Below, piece by piece: positions 24,062-32,302 of a stretch of 64,000 nucleotides of DNA (positions are counted from its first letter, which is position 1; every line of letters starts with the position of its first letter). The translations under genes were made by a program, and so were the position numbers. This DNA is from RI-43 sp033764725 (GTDB lineage: Bacteria; Pseudomonadota; Alphaproteobacteria; Caulobacterales; Aquidulcibacteraceae). Below the pieces are notes generated by a model, which was not told where the DNA came from, searched no databases, and was given only the letters and a program-made list of their open reading frames with translations. The stretch spans positions 1-64,000 of the forward strand of contig JANRIR010000021.1 of assembly GCA_033764725.1 (NCBI GenBank). Direction: 5' to 3'.

Positions 24062-25278
24062 GAATGGACGTAAGACGCAACTGGCAGGACCTTCCCGACG
24101 ACAACGGGCGCTTCGGGATGTATGGCGGCCGCTTCGTCGCCGAGACCCTGATGCCGCTCGTGCTCGATCTCGAGCGCGCCTATCGCGCCGCCCAGGCCGA
24201 CCCCACCTTCGCTTCGGAGATGGATTATTTCTGGCGCGATTATGTCGGCCGGCCGTCGCCGCTCTATTTCGCCGAGCGGCTCACCGATCATTTCGGCGCA
24301 GCGAAAATATATCTCAAGCGCGACGAGCTGAATCACACCGGCGCGCACAAGATCAACAATTGCCTCGGCCAGATCCTGCTCGCCAGGCGCATGGGCAAGA
24401 CGCGCATCATCGCGGAAACCGGCGCCGGCCAGCATGGCGTGGCGACCGCGACCGTCTGCGCCCGCTTCGGCCTGCCCTGCGTGGTGTTCATGGGCGCAAC
24501 CGACGTGGCCCGGCAAAGCCCGAACGTGTTCCGCATGAAGCTGCTCGGCGCCGATGTGCGCGCGGTGACGAGCGGCGCGGCCACGTTGAAGGATGCGATG
24601 AACGAAGCGCTGCGCGATTGGGTGACCAATGTGCACGACACGTTCTACATCATCGGCACCGCCGCCGGTCCGCACCCGTATCCCGAGATGGTGCGCGATT
24701 TTCAAAGCATCATCGGCCGCGAGGCGCGCGCGCAAATCCTCGAACGCGAAGGCCGTCTGCCGGATGCGGTGGTCGCCTGCATCGGCGGCGGATCGAACGC
24801 GATCGGCTTGTTCCATCCGTTCATCGCCGACGAAAGCGTGCGCCTGATCGGCGTCGAGGCTGCGGGTCACGGCATCGACGACCGCTTCGAGCATTCCGCC
24901 GCGATCAATGGCGGCAGACCCGGCGTGCTGCACGGCAACCGCACCTATTTGTTGCAGAACGAGGACGGGCAAATCCTCGAAGGCCATTCGATTTCCGCAG
25001 GGCTCGATTATCCCGGCGTCGGCCCCGAGCATTCCTATCTGCACGACATCGGCCGCGCGCAATACTTGTCCGCCACCGACGAGGAAGCCCTCGACGCCTT
25101 CCAATTGTGCGCGCGCCTGGAAGGCATCATCCCGGCGCTTGAGCCCTCGCACGCGCTCGCCCGCATCGGAGAGATCGCGCGCGATGTAGGCCCAGGCGGG
25201 ATCGTGGTGCTGAACATGTGCGGCCGCGGCGACAAGGATGTTTTCACGGTGTCGGAAGCGTTGGAGAAGCGGGCGTGA
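24058..25278 (+). CDS. trpB: Tryptophan synthase beta chain
   Basis: PLP enzyme that joins indole and serine to make tryptophan, in an alpha2-beta2 complex with TrpA. 406 aa. Lys98 in LNHTGAHKINN is the PLP lysine; the phosphate-binding GGGSNAIG is at CIGGGSNAIGLFHPF; AETGAGQHGVATAT and EGRLPDAVVA are typical. The start at 24058 overlaps the trpF stop; MDVRRNWQDLPDD six bases later is an alternative start. The 133 bp between trpB and trpA hold a family A repeat, which is unusual for a gene pair normally joined within a few bases. Confidence 0.97.
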   Translation: MRMDVRRNWQDLPDDNGRFGMYGGRFVAETLMPLVLDLERAYRAAQADPTFASEMDYFWRDYVGRPSPLYFAERLTDHFGAAKIYLKRDELNHTGAHKINNCLGQILLARRMGKTRIIAETGAGQHGVATATVCARFGLPCVVFMGATDVARQSPNVFRMKLLGADVRAVTSGAATLKDAMNEALRDWVTNVHDTFYIIGTAAGPHPYPEMVRDFQSIIGREARAQILEREGRLPDAVVACIGGGSNAIGLFHPFIADESVRLIGVEAAGHGIDDRFEHSAAINGGRPGVLHGNRTYLLQNEDGQILEGHSISAGLDYPGVGPEHSYLHDIGRAQYLSATDEEALDAFQLCARLEGIIPALEPSHALARIGEIARDVGPGGIVVLNMCGRGDKDVFTVSEALEKRA

Positions 25279-25305
25279 GCGGGCGCATTCGGCGCAGCGT
25301 CGACA

Positions 25306-25380
25306 CACCTCATCCGTCGGCTTCGCCGTCGCCTTCACCCCTTGTGGGAGAAGGTGGCGCGAATCGCCGGATGAGGGGTG
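25306..25380. repeat. Family A palindromic repeat between trpB and trpA
   Basis: A compact 75-bp unit. CACCTCATCCG at the left and CGGATGAGGGGTG at the right are the two inverted outer ends, with an internal stem GGCTTCGCC and a CCCCTTGTGGG core. It looks like a fused or collapsed inverted pair. It lies inside the trp operon and may process or attenuate the transcript. Confidence 0.85.
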
Positions 25381-25411
25381 TTTGCGAACCTAATGCAGAC
25401 ATGCGCGCCCC

Positions 25412-26251
25412 ATGAGCAAGCGCCTCGCAAACACTTTCGCAACGCTGCAACAAAGCAATCGCGCCGCCCTGATCACCTACGTCATGGCGAACGATCCCGA
25501 TTTTGAAACCTCCCTCGACATCCTGCGCGCCCTGCCCGCCGCCGGCGCCGACATCATCGAGCTGGGCTTTCCATTCACCGATCCGATGGCGGACGGGCCC
25601 TCGATCCAGGCCGCCGCCCAGCGCGCGCTGAAATCCGGCGGCTCGCTGGCCAATGCGCTCAAACTGGTCGAGCGCTTCCGCAAAGAAAACGCGGACACGC
25701 CGGTCATTCTCATGGGTTACGCCAATCCGGTGGAGCAAAAGGGCTATCCCGGCTTCGCCGCGGCGGCCCAGGCGGCTGGCGTGGATGGCGCCATCATCGT
25801 CGATTTGCCGCCCGAAGAAGATGCGCCGCTGCGCACGGAAATGGCGCAACGCGGCCTTGCGCTCATTCGCCTGGCGACGCCGACGACAGACGCCGCCCGC
25901 CTCCCCAAAGTGCTCGAAGGCGTCAGTGGATTCGTGTATTATGTCTCGGTGGCTGGGGTGACGGGCGTGAAGTCCGCGGCGGATGCGGCGATCGTTTCGG
26001 CGGTCGAGCGTCTCCGCGCCGCGACGGCGCTGCCCATCGCAGTGGGGTTCGGCGTGCGCACGGCCGAGGCGGCCGCCTCCGTCGCGCGCGCCGCCGATGC
26101 CGTGGTGGTGGGGTCCGCGTTCGTCGATTGCGTGACGGACGCCGTGATGCAAAACCAGGCGCAGGACGCGCCCAAACGAGTGGCGGATCTGGTGCACACT
26201 TTAAGCCGCGCGGTGCATGGCGCCCGCAAGCTGGAAGGCGCAGACGCATGA
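25412..26251 (+). CDS. trpA: Tryptophan synthase alpha chain
   Basis: TIM-barrel subunit that cleaves indole-3-glycerol phosphate to indole, which is channelled to TrpB. 279 aa. Catalytic Glu50 (ADIIELGFPFTDPMADGP) and Asp61 are present; PVILMGYANPV, IVDLPPEE and YYVSVAGVTG are family blocks; the phosphate site is at AVGFGVRTAE. Its stop overlaps the accD start (ATGA). The conserved trpA-accD-folC order indicates one transcript. Confidence 0.97.
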   Translation: MSKRLANTFATLQQSNRAALITYVMANDPDFETSLDILRALPAAGADIIELGFPFTDPMADGPSIQAAAQRALKSGGSLANALKLVERFRKENADTPVILMGYANPVEQKGYPGFAAAAQAAGVDGAIIVDLPPEEDAPLRTEMAQRGLALIRLATPTTDAARLPKVLEGVSGFVYYVSVAGVTGVKSAADAAIVSAVERLRAATALPIAVGFGVRTAEAAASVARAADAVVVGSAFVDCVTDAVMQNQAQDAPKRVADLVHTLSRAVHGARKLEGADA

Positions 26252-27216
26252 ATTGGCTCTCCAATCTCGCGCGCCCCGGGCTGAAAAAGCCCAAGCCGGA
26301 AGAGGAAAAGCGCGAAACGCCGGACAATCTCTGGATCAAATGCCCGGCCACGGGCGAATTGATCTTTCGCACCGATCTGGAAGCCTCGAATTGGGTGACG
26401 CCCGCCGGCTTCCACATGCGCATCGGGCCGGAAACGCGTTTCAAACAATTGTTCGACGACGCCAAATGGACGCTCGTGCCGCTGCCCAAGGCGCCGGCCG
26501 ATCCGCTGAAATTTCGCGATGACAAGAAATATGTCGATCGCCTGAAGGCCGCGCGCGCCAAGCTCAATCGCGACGATTGCATGAGCGCCGCCTATGGCGC
26601 GATCCATGGCCAGCGCGCAGTGGTTCTCGTCCAGGATTTCGAATTCATGGGCGGCTCTTTGGGCATGGCCGCCGGTGAAGCCTTCATCGCGGCCGCGCAA
26701 ATGGCGATCAAGCGCAAATGCGCGATGATCTGCATCACCGCCGCGGGCGGCGCCCGCATGCAGGAAGGCATCCTGTCGCTGATGCAAATGCCGCGCACGA
26801 CGCTGGCGATCCAGGATCTGCGCGAGGCGCGCCTGCCCTATCTCGTCGTTCTCACGGATCCGACGACCGGCGGCGTCACCGCGTCCTACGCCATGCTCGG
26901 CGATCTGCATTTCGCCGAGCCCGGCGCGCTGATCGGTTTCGCCGGCCCGCGCGTGATCGAGCAGACCATCCGCCAGAAGCTGCCGGAAGGTTTCCAAAGA
27001 TCGGAATATTTGCTGGACAAAGGCATGATCGACATGGTCGTCGATCGCCGCCAGCTGAAGGATGTTTTGGGCCAGGCGCTGTCTGTGCTGCAGCCCAAGG
27101 CGGCTGCGGCGGAGGCCGAGCCGCGGCTCGAGGCGCCGGCCGATGCGGTGGCGCAGCGCGCCGAGCCGCGCCGCACGCCTGATCGGCGCAAGCCGCAAAC
27201 CAAGGCGGCCGAGTGA
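26248..27216 (+). CDS. accD: Acetyl-CoA carboxylase carboxyltransferase beta subunit, zinc ribbon degenerate
   Basis: Transfers the carboxyl group from biotin to acetyl-CoA to give malonyl-CoA, together with AccA; first committed step of fatty acid synthesis. 322 aa. The crotonase-fold core is intact: MGGSLGMAAGEAFIAAA, TAAGGARMQEGILSLMQM, DPTTGGVTASYAMLGD and GFAGPRVIEQTIRQKLPEGFQ. The N-terminal Cys4 zinc ribbon of E. coli AccD is not: only Cys32 remains, and the other positions are Thr35, Thr51 and about Ala53 (KCPATGEL...WVTPAGFHMRI). The C-terminal 40 residues are an Ala/Glu/Arg-rich tail. The start overlaps trpA and the stop overlaps folC, both by 4 bp. Confidence 0.96.
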   Translation: MNWLSNLARPGLKKPKPEEEKRETPDNLWIKCPATGELIFRTDLEASNWVTPAGFHMRIGPETRFKQLFDDAKWTLVPLPKAPADPLKFRDDKKYVDRLKAARAKLNRDDCMSAAYGAIHGQRAVVLVQDFEFMGGSLGMAAGEAFIAAAQMAIKRKCAMICITAAGGARMQEGILSLMQMPRTTLAIQDLREARLPYLVVLTDPTTGGVTASYAMLGDLHFAEPGALIGFAGPRVIEQTIRQKLPEGFQRSEYLLDKGMIDMVVDRRQLKDVLGQALSVLQPKAAAAEAEPRLEAPADAVAQRAEPRRTPDRRKPQTKAAE

Positions 27217-28499
27217 ACCCAGGAGGCGGCGAAGACCGCATCGCCGCGGCGTTGAACGCCTGGTTCGGGCCGGAATTCGGCCACGGGCGTCCGCTGAACG
27301 GGCAAGCCATCCGCGATGCGCTCGCCGCACTCGGCGACCCCCATTGCGCGCTTCCGCCCGTCGTCCACGTCGCAGGCACGAACGGCAAGGGATCCACGTG
27401 CGCCTTCCTCGCCGCGCTCGCGGCCGCACATGGCCTGGCCGCGCATGCCTTCACCAAGCCGCACCTTCTGCACACGCGCGAACGCATTCGCCTGGCGGGG
27501 CGCGAGACGTCGGACGATCTGTTCATCGCCGCGCTGAACGCCGTGCGCGCCACGCATGCGCCGCTGACGCATTTCGAGGCCCAGGTCGCGGCGATGTTTC
27601 TGCTTTTCGCCAACGAACCCGCCGATCTGACGATCCTCGAAACCGGCATGGGCGGGCGCGACGACGCCACCAATGTGATCGCGCAGCCGGCCGCCTGCGT
27701 GATCACGCCCATCGATCTCGATCACGTCGATGCGCTCGGGCCCTCGCTCGCCGACATCGCCGCCCACAAGGCCGGCATCCTGAAGCGCGGCGCGCCCGCC
27801 GTGATCGCGCCGCAAAACGACATCGTCCGCGCCGTGCTCGACGCGCATGCCGCAACGGCGGCCGCGCCATGCCTTCACTTCGGAACAGACTGGGACGCCT
27901 ACGGGCAGCACGGGCGTCTGTGCGTGCAGACGGTCAACCGCCTTTTCGATCTGCCGCTTCCCGCGCTTGAAGGCGCGCATCAGATCGTCAACGCCGGCGC
28001 GGCGATTGCGGCGTTCGACGCCGCCGGCCTGTGCGCGCTCGACGACGCGGCCTGCGCACGCGCGATGCGCGACGCGCGCTTGCCCGGCCGGTTGCAGCGC
28101 ATCCGTCACAGCGCCATCGAAGCGGCTGGCGGCGCGCTCTGGTTCGACGGCGCGCATAATCCGCACGGCGCGCGCGCGCTGGCGCAGTGGCTCATCAGCA
28201 CACGCCCGGCTGCGCCCGCGCGCACGATCGCGCTGATCGCGATGCGATCGCGCAAGGATGCGGCGGGGTATGTCGAAGCCCTCGCGCCGGCGCTCGACGC
28301 AGCGTTCGCAATGCCGCTTGCAGACGCAGAAGACAGCGCATCACCCGAAGCGCTGGCCGCGCTCGCCCGCGCGGCCGGCATCGAGGCGCATGCATTTGCA
28401 TCGATCGGCGACGCCTTGACTGCGGCGAGCGGCATCGGCGGGGCGCGCATTATCGCGTGTGGATCACTGGCCTTGGCGCGCGCGCTCGCGACAGGCTGA
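27213..28499 (+). CDS. folC: Folylpolyglutamate synthase / dihydrofolate synthase
   Basis: Mur-ligase-fold ATP enzyme that adds glutamate to dihydropteroate and extends folate polyglutamates. 428 aa. P-loop VVHVAGTNGKGSTCAFLAAL, FTKPHLLHTRERI, ETGMGGRDDATN and TPIDLDHVDALGPSLADIAAHKAGI are all diagnostic; FDGAHNPHGARAL is the C-domain motif. The start is GTG at 27213 inside the accD stop (GTGA), with no separate Shine-Dalgarno, so it depends on coupling. It ends only 5 bp from the convergent trxA stop, so the two transcripts must overlap or end within each other's genes. Confidence 0.95.
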   Translation: MNPGGGEDRIAAALNAWFGPEFGHGRPLNGQAIRDALAALGDPHCALPPVVHVAGTNGKGSTCAFLAALAAAHGLAAHAFTKPHLLHTRERIRLAGRETSDDLFIAALNAVRATHAPLTHFEAQVAAMFLLFANEPADLTILETGMGGRDDATNVIAQPAACVITPIDLDHVDALGPSLADIAAHKAGILKRGAPAVIAPQNDIVRAVLDAHAATAAAPCLHFGTDWDAYGQHGRLCVQTVNRLFDLPLPALEGAHQIVNAGAAIAAFDAAGLCALDDAACARAMRDARLPGRLQRIRHSAIEAAGGALWFDGAHNPHGARALAQWLISTRPAAPARTIALIAMRSRKDAAGYVEALAPALDAAFAMPLADAEDSASPEALAALARAAGIEAHAFASIGDALTAASGIGGARIIACGSLALARALATG

Positions 28500-28504
28500 A
28501 GCGT

Positions 28505-28825
28505 TCAGACCGTTTCGTTCAGCCATTCGACAATTTTCGACTTCGGCATGGCGCCGATCTTGGTCGCCGCGACCTTGCCGTCGCGAAACAGCATCAGCGT
28601 CGGGATGCCGCGCACGCCATAGCGGCTCGGCGTCATCGGGTTGTCGTCGATATTGATTTTCGCGACGGAAACCTTGCCCGCCATTTCCGAAGCGATCTCT
28701 TCAAGGGCCGGGCCGATCTGTTTGCACGGGCCGCACCATTCCGCCCAGAAATCCACGAGAACGGGGCCGTTCGCCTTCAGCACGTCCGCATCGAAACTGT
28801 CGTCGGTGATCTTGATGGCGCCCAT
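28505..28825 (-). CDS. trxA: Thioredoxin
   Basis: Cytoplasmic 106-residue thioredoxin with the redox motif W30-C31-G32-P33-C34, conserved buried Asp in VLVDFWAEW, and the cis-proline in RGIPTLMLFRDGK. Electron donor for ribonucleotide reductase, PAPS and methionine sulfoxide reductases and other proteins. It is the last gene of the tsaE-amgK-murU-addB-addA-trxA run, 66 bp after the addA stop. The ATG at 28825 has AGGAGAG-like sequence upstream (reverse complement of GGCTCTCCTTG). Confidence 0.97.
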   Translation of the reverse strand: MGAIKITDDSFDADVLKANGPVLVDFWAEWCGPCKQIGPALEEIASEMAGKVSVAKINIDDNPMTPSRYGVRGIPTLMLFRDGKVAATKIGAMPKSKIVEWLNETV

Positions 28826-28891
28826 CGGCGGCTCTCCTTGCGCGCGAATTGCCTGTGCGAACGCTTCACATAAGGCGGCCCGGCCGGGCGT

Positions 28892-31800
28892 TCAACCCGC
28901 GCCCAGCGCGGCGAGAGCCGCATCGAGCGCATCGTCCGGCAAGGGCGAAACATGCGGCGTTTCCGTCCAGACCAGCGCACACGAGACGCTGCGGCCGGGG
29001 AATATCTGGCGCAGCACGGCGCGATACAGGGCCAGCTGCACCAGATAGGCCGGCGGCGTCTCTGCGATCGTTCTGGGCGAGGGACGATCAGTCTTGAAAT
29101 CCAGCGCCAGCACGCGGTCTCGCTGCACGACGAGGCGATCCACGACCCCCGACACCGCGCGCCCATCGACCGCGCCGACGATCGGCGCCTCAGGCCGGCT
29201 GGCCGGGCCGAATGCGTCCGCGATAGCGGGATCGTCGATCACCGCAAGCGCCTCGCGCACGAAGGCGTCGGCGCCGTCGCCCGAAAAACCCTGGCGCGCG
29301 AGCCAGGCTTGCGCCGCCGCCGCGCGCGCCGGCGCGGCGATGCTTGGCAGTCTCTGCAACAATCCGTGAATCAGAAGGCCGCGGCGAAAACGCCGCGCGC
29401 CGTCCTGGCGCGGCGAAAGGCCTGCGCCTGCATCATGGGCGGCGTGCGACGGCGCGATGCCGCCGCGCGACGCCGCCGCATCCACCGCGCGCGACGCCCA
29501 GGCAGGCGCAGCGATCGGCAGGCTTTGCGGCGTCTCTTGCGACTGGGCGCGATGCAGCGCGCCGAGACGAAAGCCCTGACCGAATGGGGTCTCGCACGGC
29601 GCGCCAATCGCGGCCATCGCCGCGCTGACGCTTTCGTGCCACGCGCCGGCGCCGACGCCTGCTTCGCCGTTGCCGGCTTGCGCGCCGCACACGATCAGCA
29701 CATCTCGCGCGCGCGTCATCGCCACATACAAGAGCCGCGCGCTTTCCTGCTGGGCCAGCGCGAGGCCGCGCGCGCGCGCGCTCGCGACGACGGCGTCGTC
29801 ATCCGCCTTCCGACGCGAAAAGACAGGCCCATCCTCGCTGCGCATGAAGCCCGATTTGGCGGTGAAACTCGGCGCCTTCGTCGTGTCGGGAAGAAACACG
29901 ATCGGCGCCTCGAGCCCCTTGGCGCCGTGCGCGGTCATCACCCGCACCGCACGGCCGGCCTCCTCCATTTCACGCTTCACATCGCTGTCGTCGGCCTCGA
30001 GCGCCGCGAGAAACGCCTGCAGGCTTCCTTCGCCGCGCCGGTCTGCGCTCAGCGCGCGCGACAACACCTCTTCGAGCGGATCGCGCGCGGCGGCCCCGAG
30101 GCGTTCGGCCAGTCTGCGCCATCCGCTGCGCCCGTCGGCGTCGCAGGCCTCGAGCGCCCAACTCAAGAACACGAACGGATGCGCGCCTGCACGCGCGATC
30201 GCCGCAGCGATGAAGGCGCGCGCCGGCGCCAGGCGCGGATCTGCGCTCGCCTTCAAACGCGACCACAGCGTCTCGCCTTTCGCACGGCCATAGGCGAGCG
30301 GAAACAGATCCGCGTCGTCGTCGACAAGGCCAAGCCACGGCCCCTTGAGCACGCAGGCCAAGGCATGGTCGTCGGTGGGATCGAGCGCAGTCCGGATCAG
30401 AGCCATGCAATCCAGCACCGCGATGTCCTGAGCCAGCTTCATGCGGTCGGCGCCGGCGACAGGCAGACCCTGCCGCTTGAGCGCCTTGATCATCTGCTCG
30501 AACAGTGCCGTGCGCGATTGCACGAGGATCAAGACATCGCCCGCATGCATCGGGCGCATCGCCCAGCCCCGTTCGTCGCGATCCCACACGCCCGTGCGCT
30601 GGGCGATCATCTCGCTGATGCGCACGGCGATCGCCTTGCACAATTGCGCCGCCGCGGAATCGCTGCGCTCCATGTCGCGCGGCGAATCCCAGGCGATCGC
30701 GGCCGGCTTGTCAGGTCTCCGCGCGATCGGCCACACCTCCACCATGCCCTGGTGATCCCCGCGATCGGCGAGATGGACGACGACGTCCTGCGCCATCGCA
30801 TCCTCGCCGAGCGTCAGGCGCGCCATGGTCGCATCGACCGCGGCGAGCACTTCCGGCGTCGATCGGAACGAGGCGCGCAAGCTCGGCGCACGAAACGCGG
30901 CGCCGGATTCGTGCGCCTGCAGGCTCAAGGTCTGCGCCTGGAGCAGAAAGCGCGCGGGATCGGCGCCTTGAAAACCGTAGATCGATTGCTTCGGATCGCC
31001 GACGGCGAACACCGTGCGCACCGCCTCGCGCGCGCCGCGGCCGGCGAAGAATTCATTCTGCAACGGCGCAAGCAGACGCCATTGCGCCGGGCTCGTATCC
31101 TGTCCCTCGTCCACCAGGATGTGCGACACGCCGCCGTCGAGCTTGTAGAGCACCCAAGGCGCCGCATCCGCGCGCGTCAGAAGCGCCAGCGCATGCGTGA
31201 TGAGATCGTCGAAGTCGAGTGTGCCTGCGGCGTCCTTCGCCTGCGCATAATGCCGGTTGAACGCGTGCGCCAAGATGAGCGCGGCGCGCGCGTCAGCCGC
31301 ACGGTCTATCGCCCGCAAGCTTTGCGTCGCCGCGTGCACACGCTGCGCCTCGCGCGCCAGCAGCGGCTCGAGCCAGCCATGCTGCTTGAGCGCGGGTTTG
31401 GTGGCGACGCTTTTGTAGGGTTCCTCTTTCTGGGTCAGAAAGACGCTCTTGAGCGCGTCGAAGGCCGCCTCGGGCGCATCATCGCGCAGCGCGTGTGCGG
31501 CCAAGATCTTTCGCGCGCGCTCCGCGTCGGTCACGCTGAAGTGCGCCAAGGCGCGCGCCGCCGCTTCAAGGTCCCGCCAAGGCGTTTCGCGCACGGTGCG
31601 CGCAATAAACGTTTCAGCGTCTTCGCTGACGCCATGGCGCAAAGCGAGACGCTGAAGCGCCTCCGGGAGCGTGCCGTCGCCGATGAAATCCTTGAGCGCC
31701 GCGCGCGCCGCGACGATGTCTTTGAACAACTGCTCAAGCGAATCGCCGTCGAGCCGCCGTGCGAAGCGGGCGAACGCCGCGCGCGTGTCGCCCTCCCCCG

Positions 31801-32302
31801 CGCGCAGGAGATCGTCCCAGGCGCGCTGCATAAGGTCCCGCGTGGCGACATCGTCGGCGATCAAAAAGCCCGGCGCCACGCCGGATTCGAGCGGAAACCG
31901 CGCCAGCAGGCGTTCGCAGAAGGCGTGAATGGTCTGGATGCGCAGGCCGCCCGGGGTCTCCAGCGCATGGGCGAACAGCGCGCGCGCGCGTGCGAGATCG
32001 GCCGCGTCGACCTCCTCGTCCGATCCGGTCAGCTCGCGCAGCGCCGCGGCGAGCGCATCGTCCGGCGTGACGCCCCAGGCGCCCAGCCGCATCAGCAGCC
32101 GGCGCTGCATCTCCGACGCCGCCGCCTTCGTGTAGGTGATGCACAAAAACGCGTTCGGCGCGGCGCCGGTGAGCAGCAGGCGCGCGATGCGGTCGACCAG
32201 CACCTTCGTCTTGCCGGAGCCGGCGTTCGCGGTGACGAAAGCGTTGGCGCGCGGATCGGCGGCGGCGCGCTGATTGAGCAGCGTTTCTTCGCGCGGGCTC
32301 AT
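28892..32302 (-). CDS. addA: AddA helicase-nuclease subunit
   Basis: 1136-residue UvrD/SF1 helicase with a C-terminal RecB-type nuclease. With AddB it resects double-strand breaks for RecA. Helicase motif I is FVTANAGSGKTKVLVDRI (about 22-38), motif Ia region CITYTKAAASEM, motif II LVDEGQDTS, motif III AVGDPKQSIYGFQGADP, motif V VMTAHGAKGLEAPIVFLPD, motif VI YVAMTRARDVLIV. The nuclease domain near the end has RGLLIHGLLQ, GVVDRLVV and LALDFKTDRPSP (metal-binding D and K). The start at 32302 overlaps the addB stop by 4 bp; a frame extension upstream is not used. A long open frame on the opposite strand is a composition shadow. Confidence 0.95.
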   Translation of the reverse strand: MSPREETLLNQRAAADPRANAFVTANAGSGKTKVLVDRIARLLLTGAAPNAFLCITYTKAAASEMQRRLLMRLGAWGVTPDDALAAALRELTGSDEEVDAADLARARALFAHALETPGGLRIQTIHAFCERLLARFPLESGVAPGFLIADDVATRDLMQRAWDDLLRAGEGDTRAAFARFARRLDGDSLEQLFKDIVAARAALKDFIGDGTLPEALQRLALRHGVSEDAETFIARTVRETPWRDLEAAARALAHFSVTDAERARKILAAHALRDDAPEAAFDALKSVFLTQKEEPYKSVATKPALKQHGWLEPLLAREAQRVHAATQSLRAIDRAADARAALILAHAFNRHYAQAKDAAGTLDFDDLITHALALLTRADAAPWVLYKLDGGVSHILVDEGQDTSPAQWRLLAPLQNEFFAGRGAREAVRTVFAVGDPKQSIYGFQGADPARFLLQAQTLSLQAHESGAAFRAPSLRASFRSTPEVLAAVDATMARLTLGEDAMAQDVVVHLADRGDHQGMVEVWPIARRPDKPAAIAWDSPRDMERSDSAAAQLCKAIAVRISEMIAQRTGVWDRDERGWAMRPMHAGDVLILVQSRTALFEQMIKALKRQGLPVAGADRMKLAQDIAVLDCMALIRTALDPTDDHALACVLKGPWLGLVDDDADLFPLAYGRAKGETLWSRLKASADPRLAPARAFIAAAIARAGAHPFVFLSWALEACDADGRSGWRRLAERLGAAARDPLEEVLSRALSADRRGEGSLQAFLAALEADDSDVKREMEEAGRAVRVMTAHGAKGLEAPIVFLPDTTKAPSFTAKSGFMRSEDGPVFSRRKADDDAVVASARARGLALAQQESARLLYVAMTRARDVLIVCGAQAGNGEAGVGAGAWHESVSAAMAAIGAPCETPFGQGFRLGALHRAQSQETPQSLPIAAPAWASRAVDAAASRGGIAPSHAAHDAGAGLSPRQDGARRFRRGLLIHGLLQRLPSIAAPARAAAAQAWLARQGFSGDGADAFVREALAVIDDPAIADAFGPASRPEAPIVGAVDGRAVSGVVDRLVVQRDRVLALDFKTDRPSPRTIAETPPAYLVQLALYRAVLRQIFPGRSVSCALVWTETPHVSPLPDDALDAALAALGAG

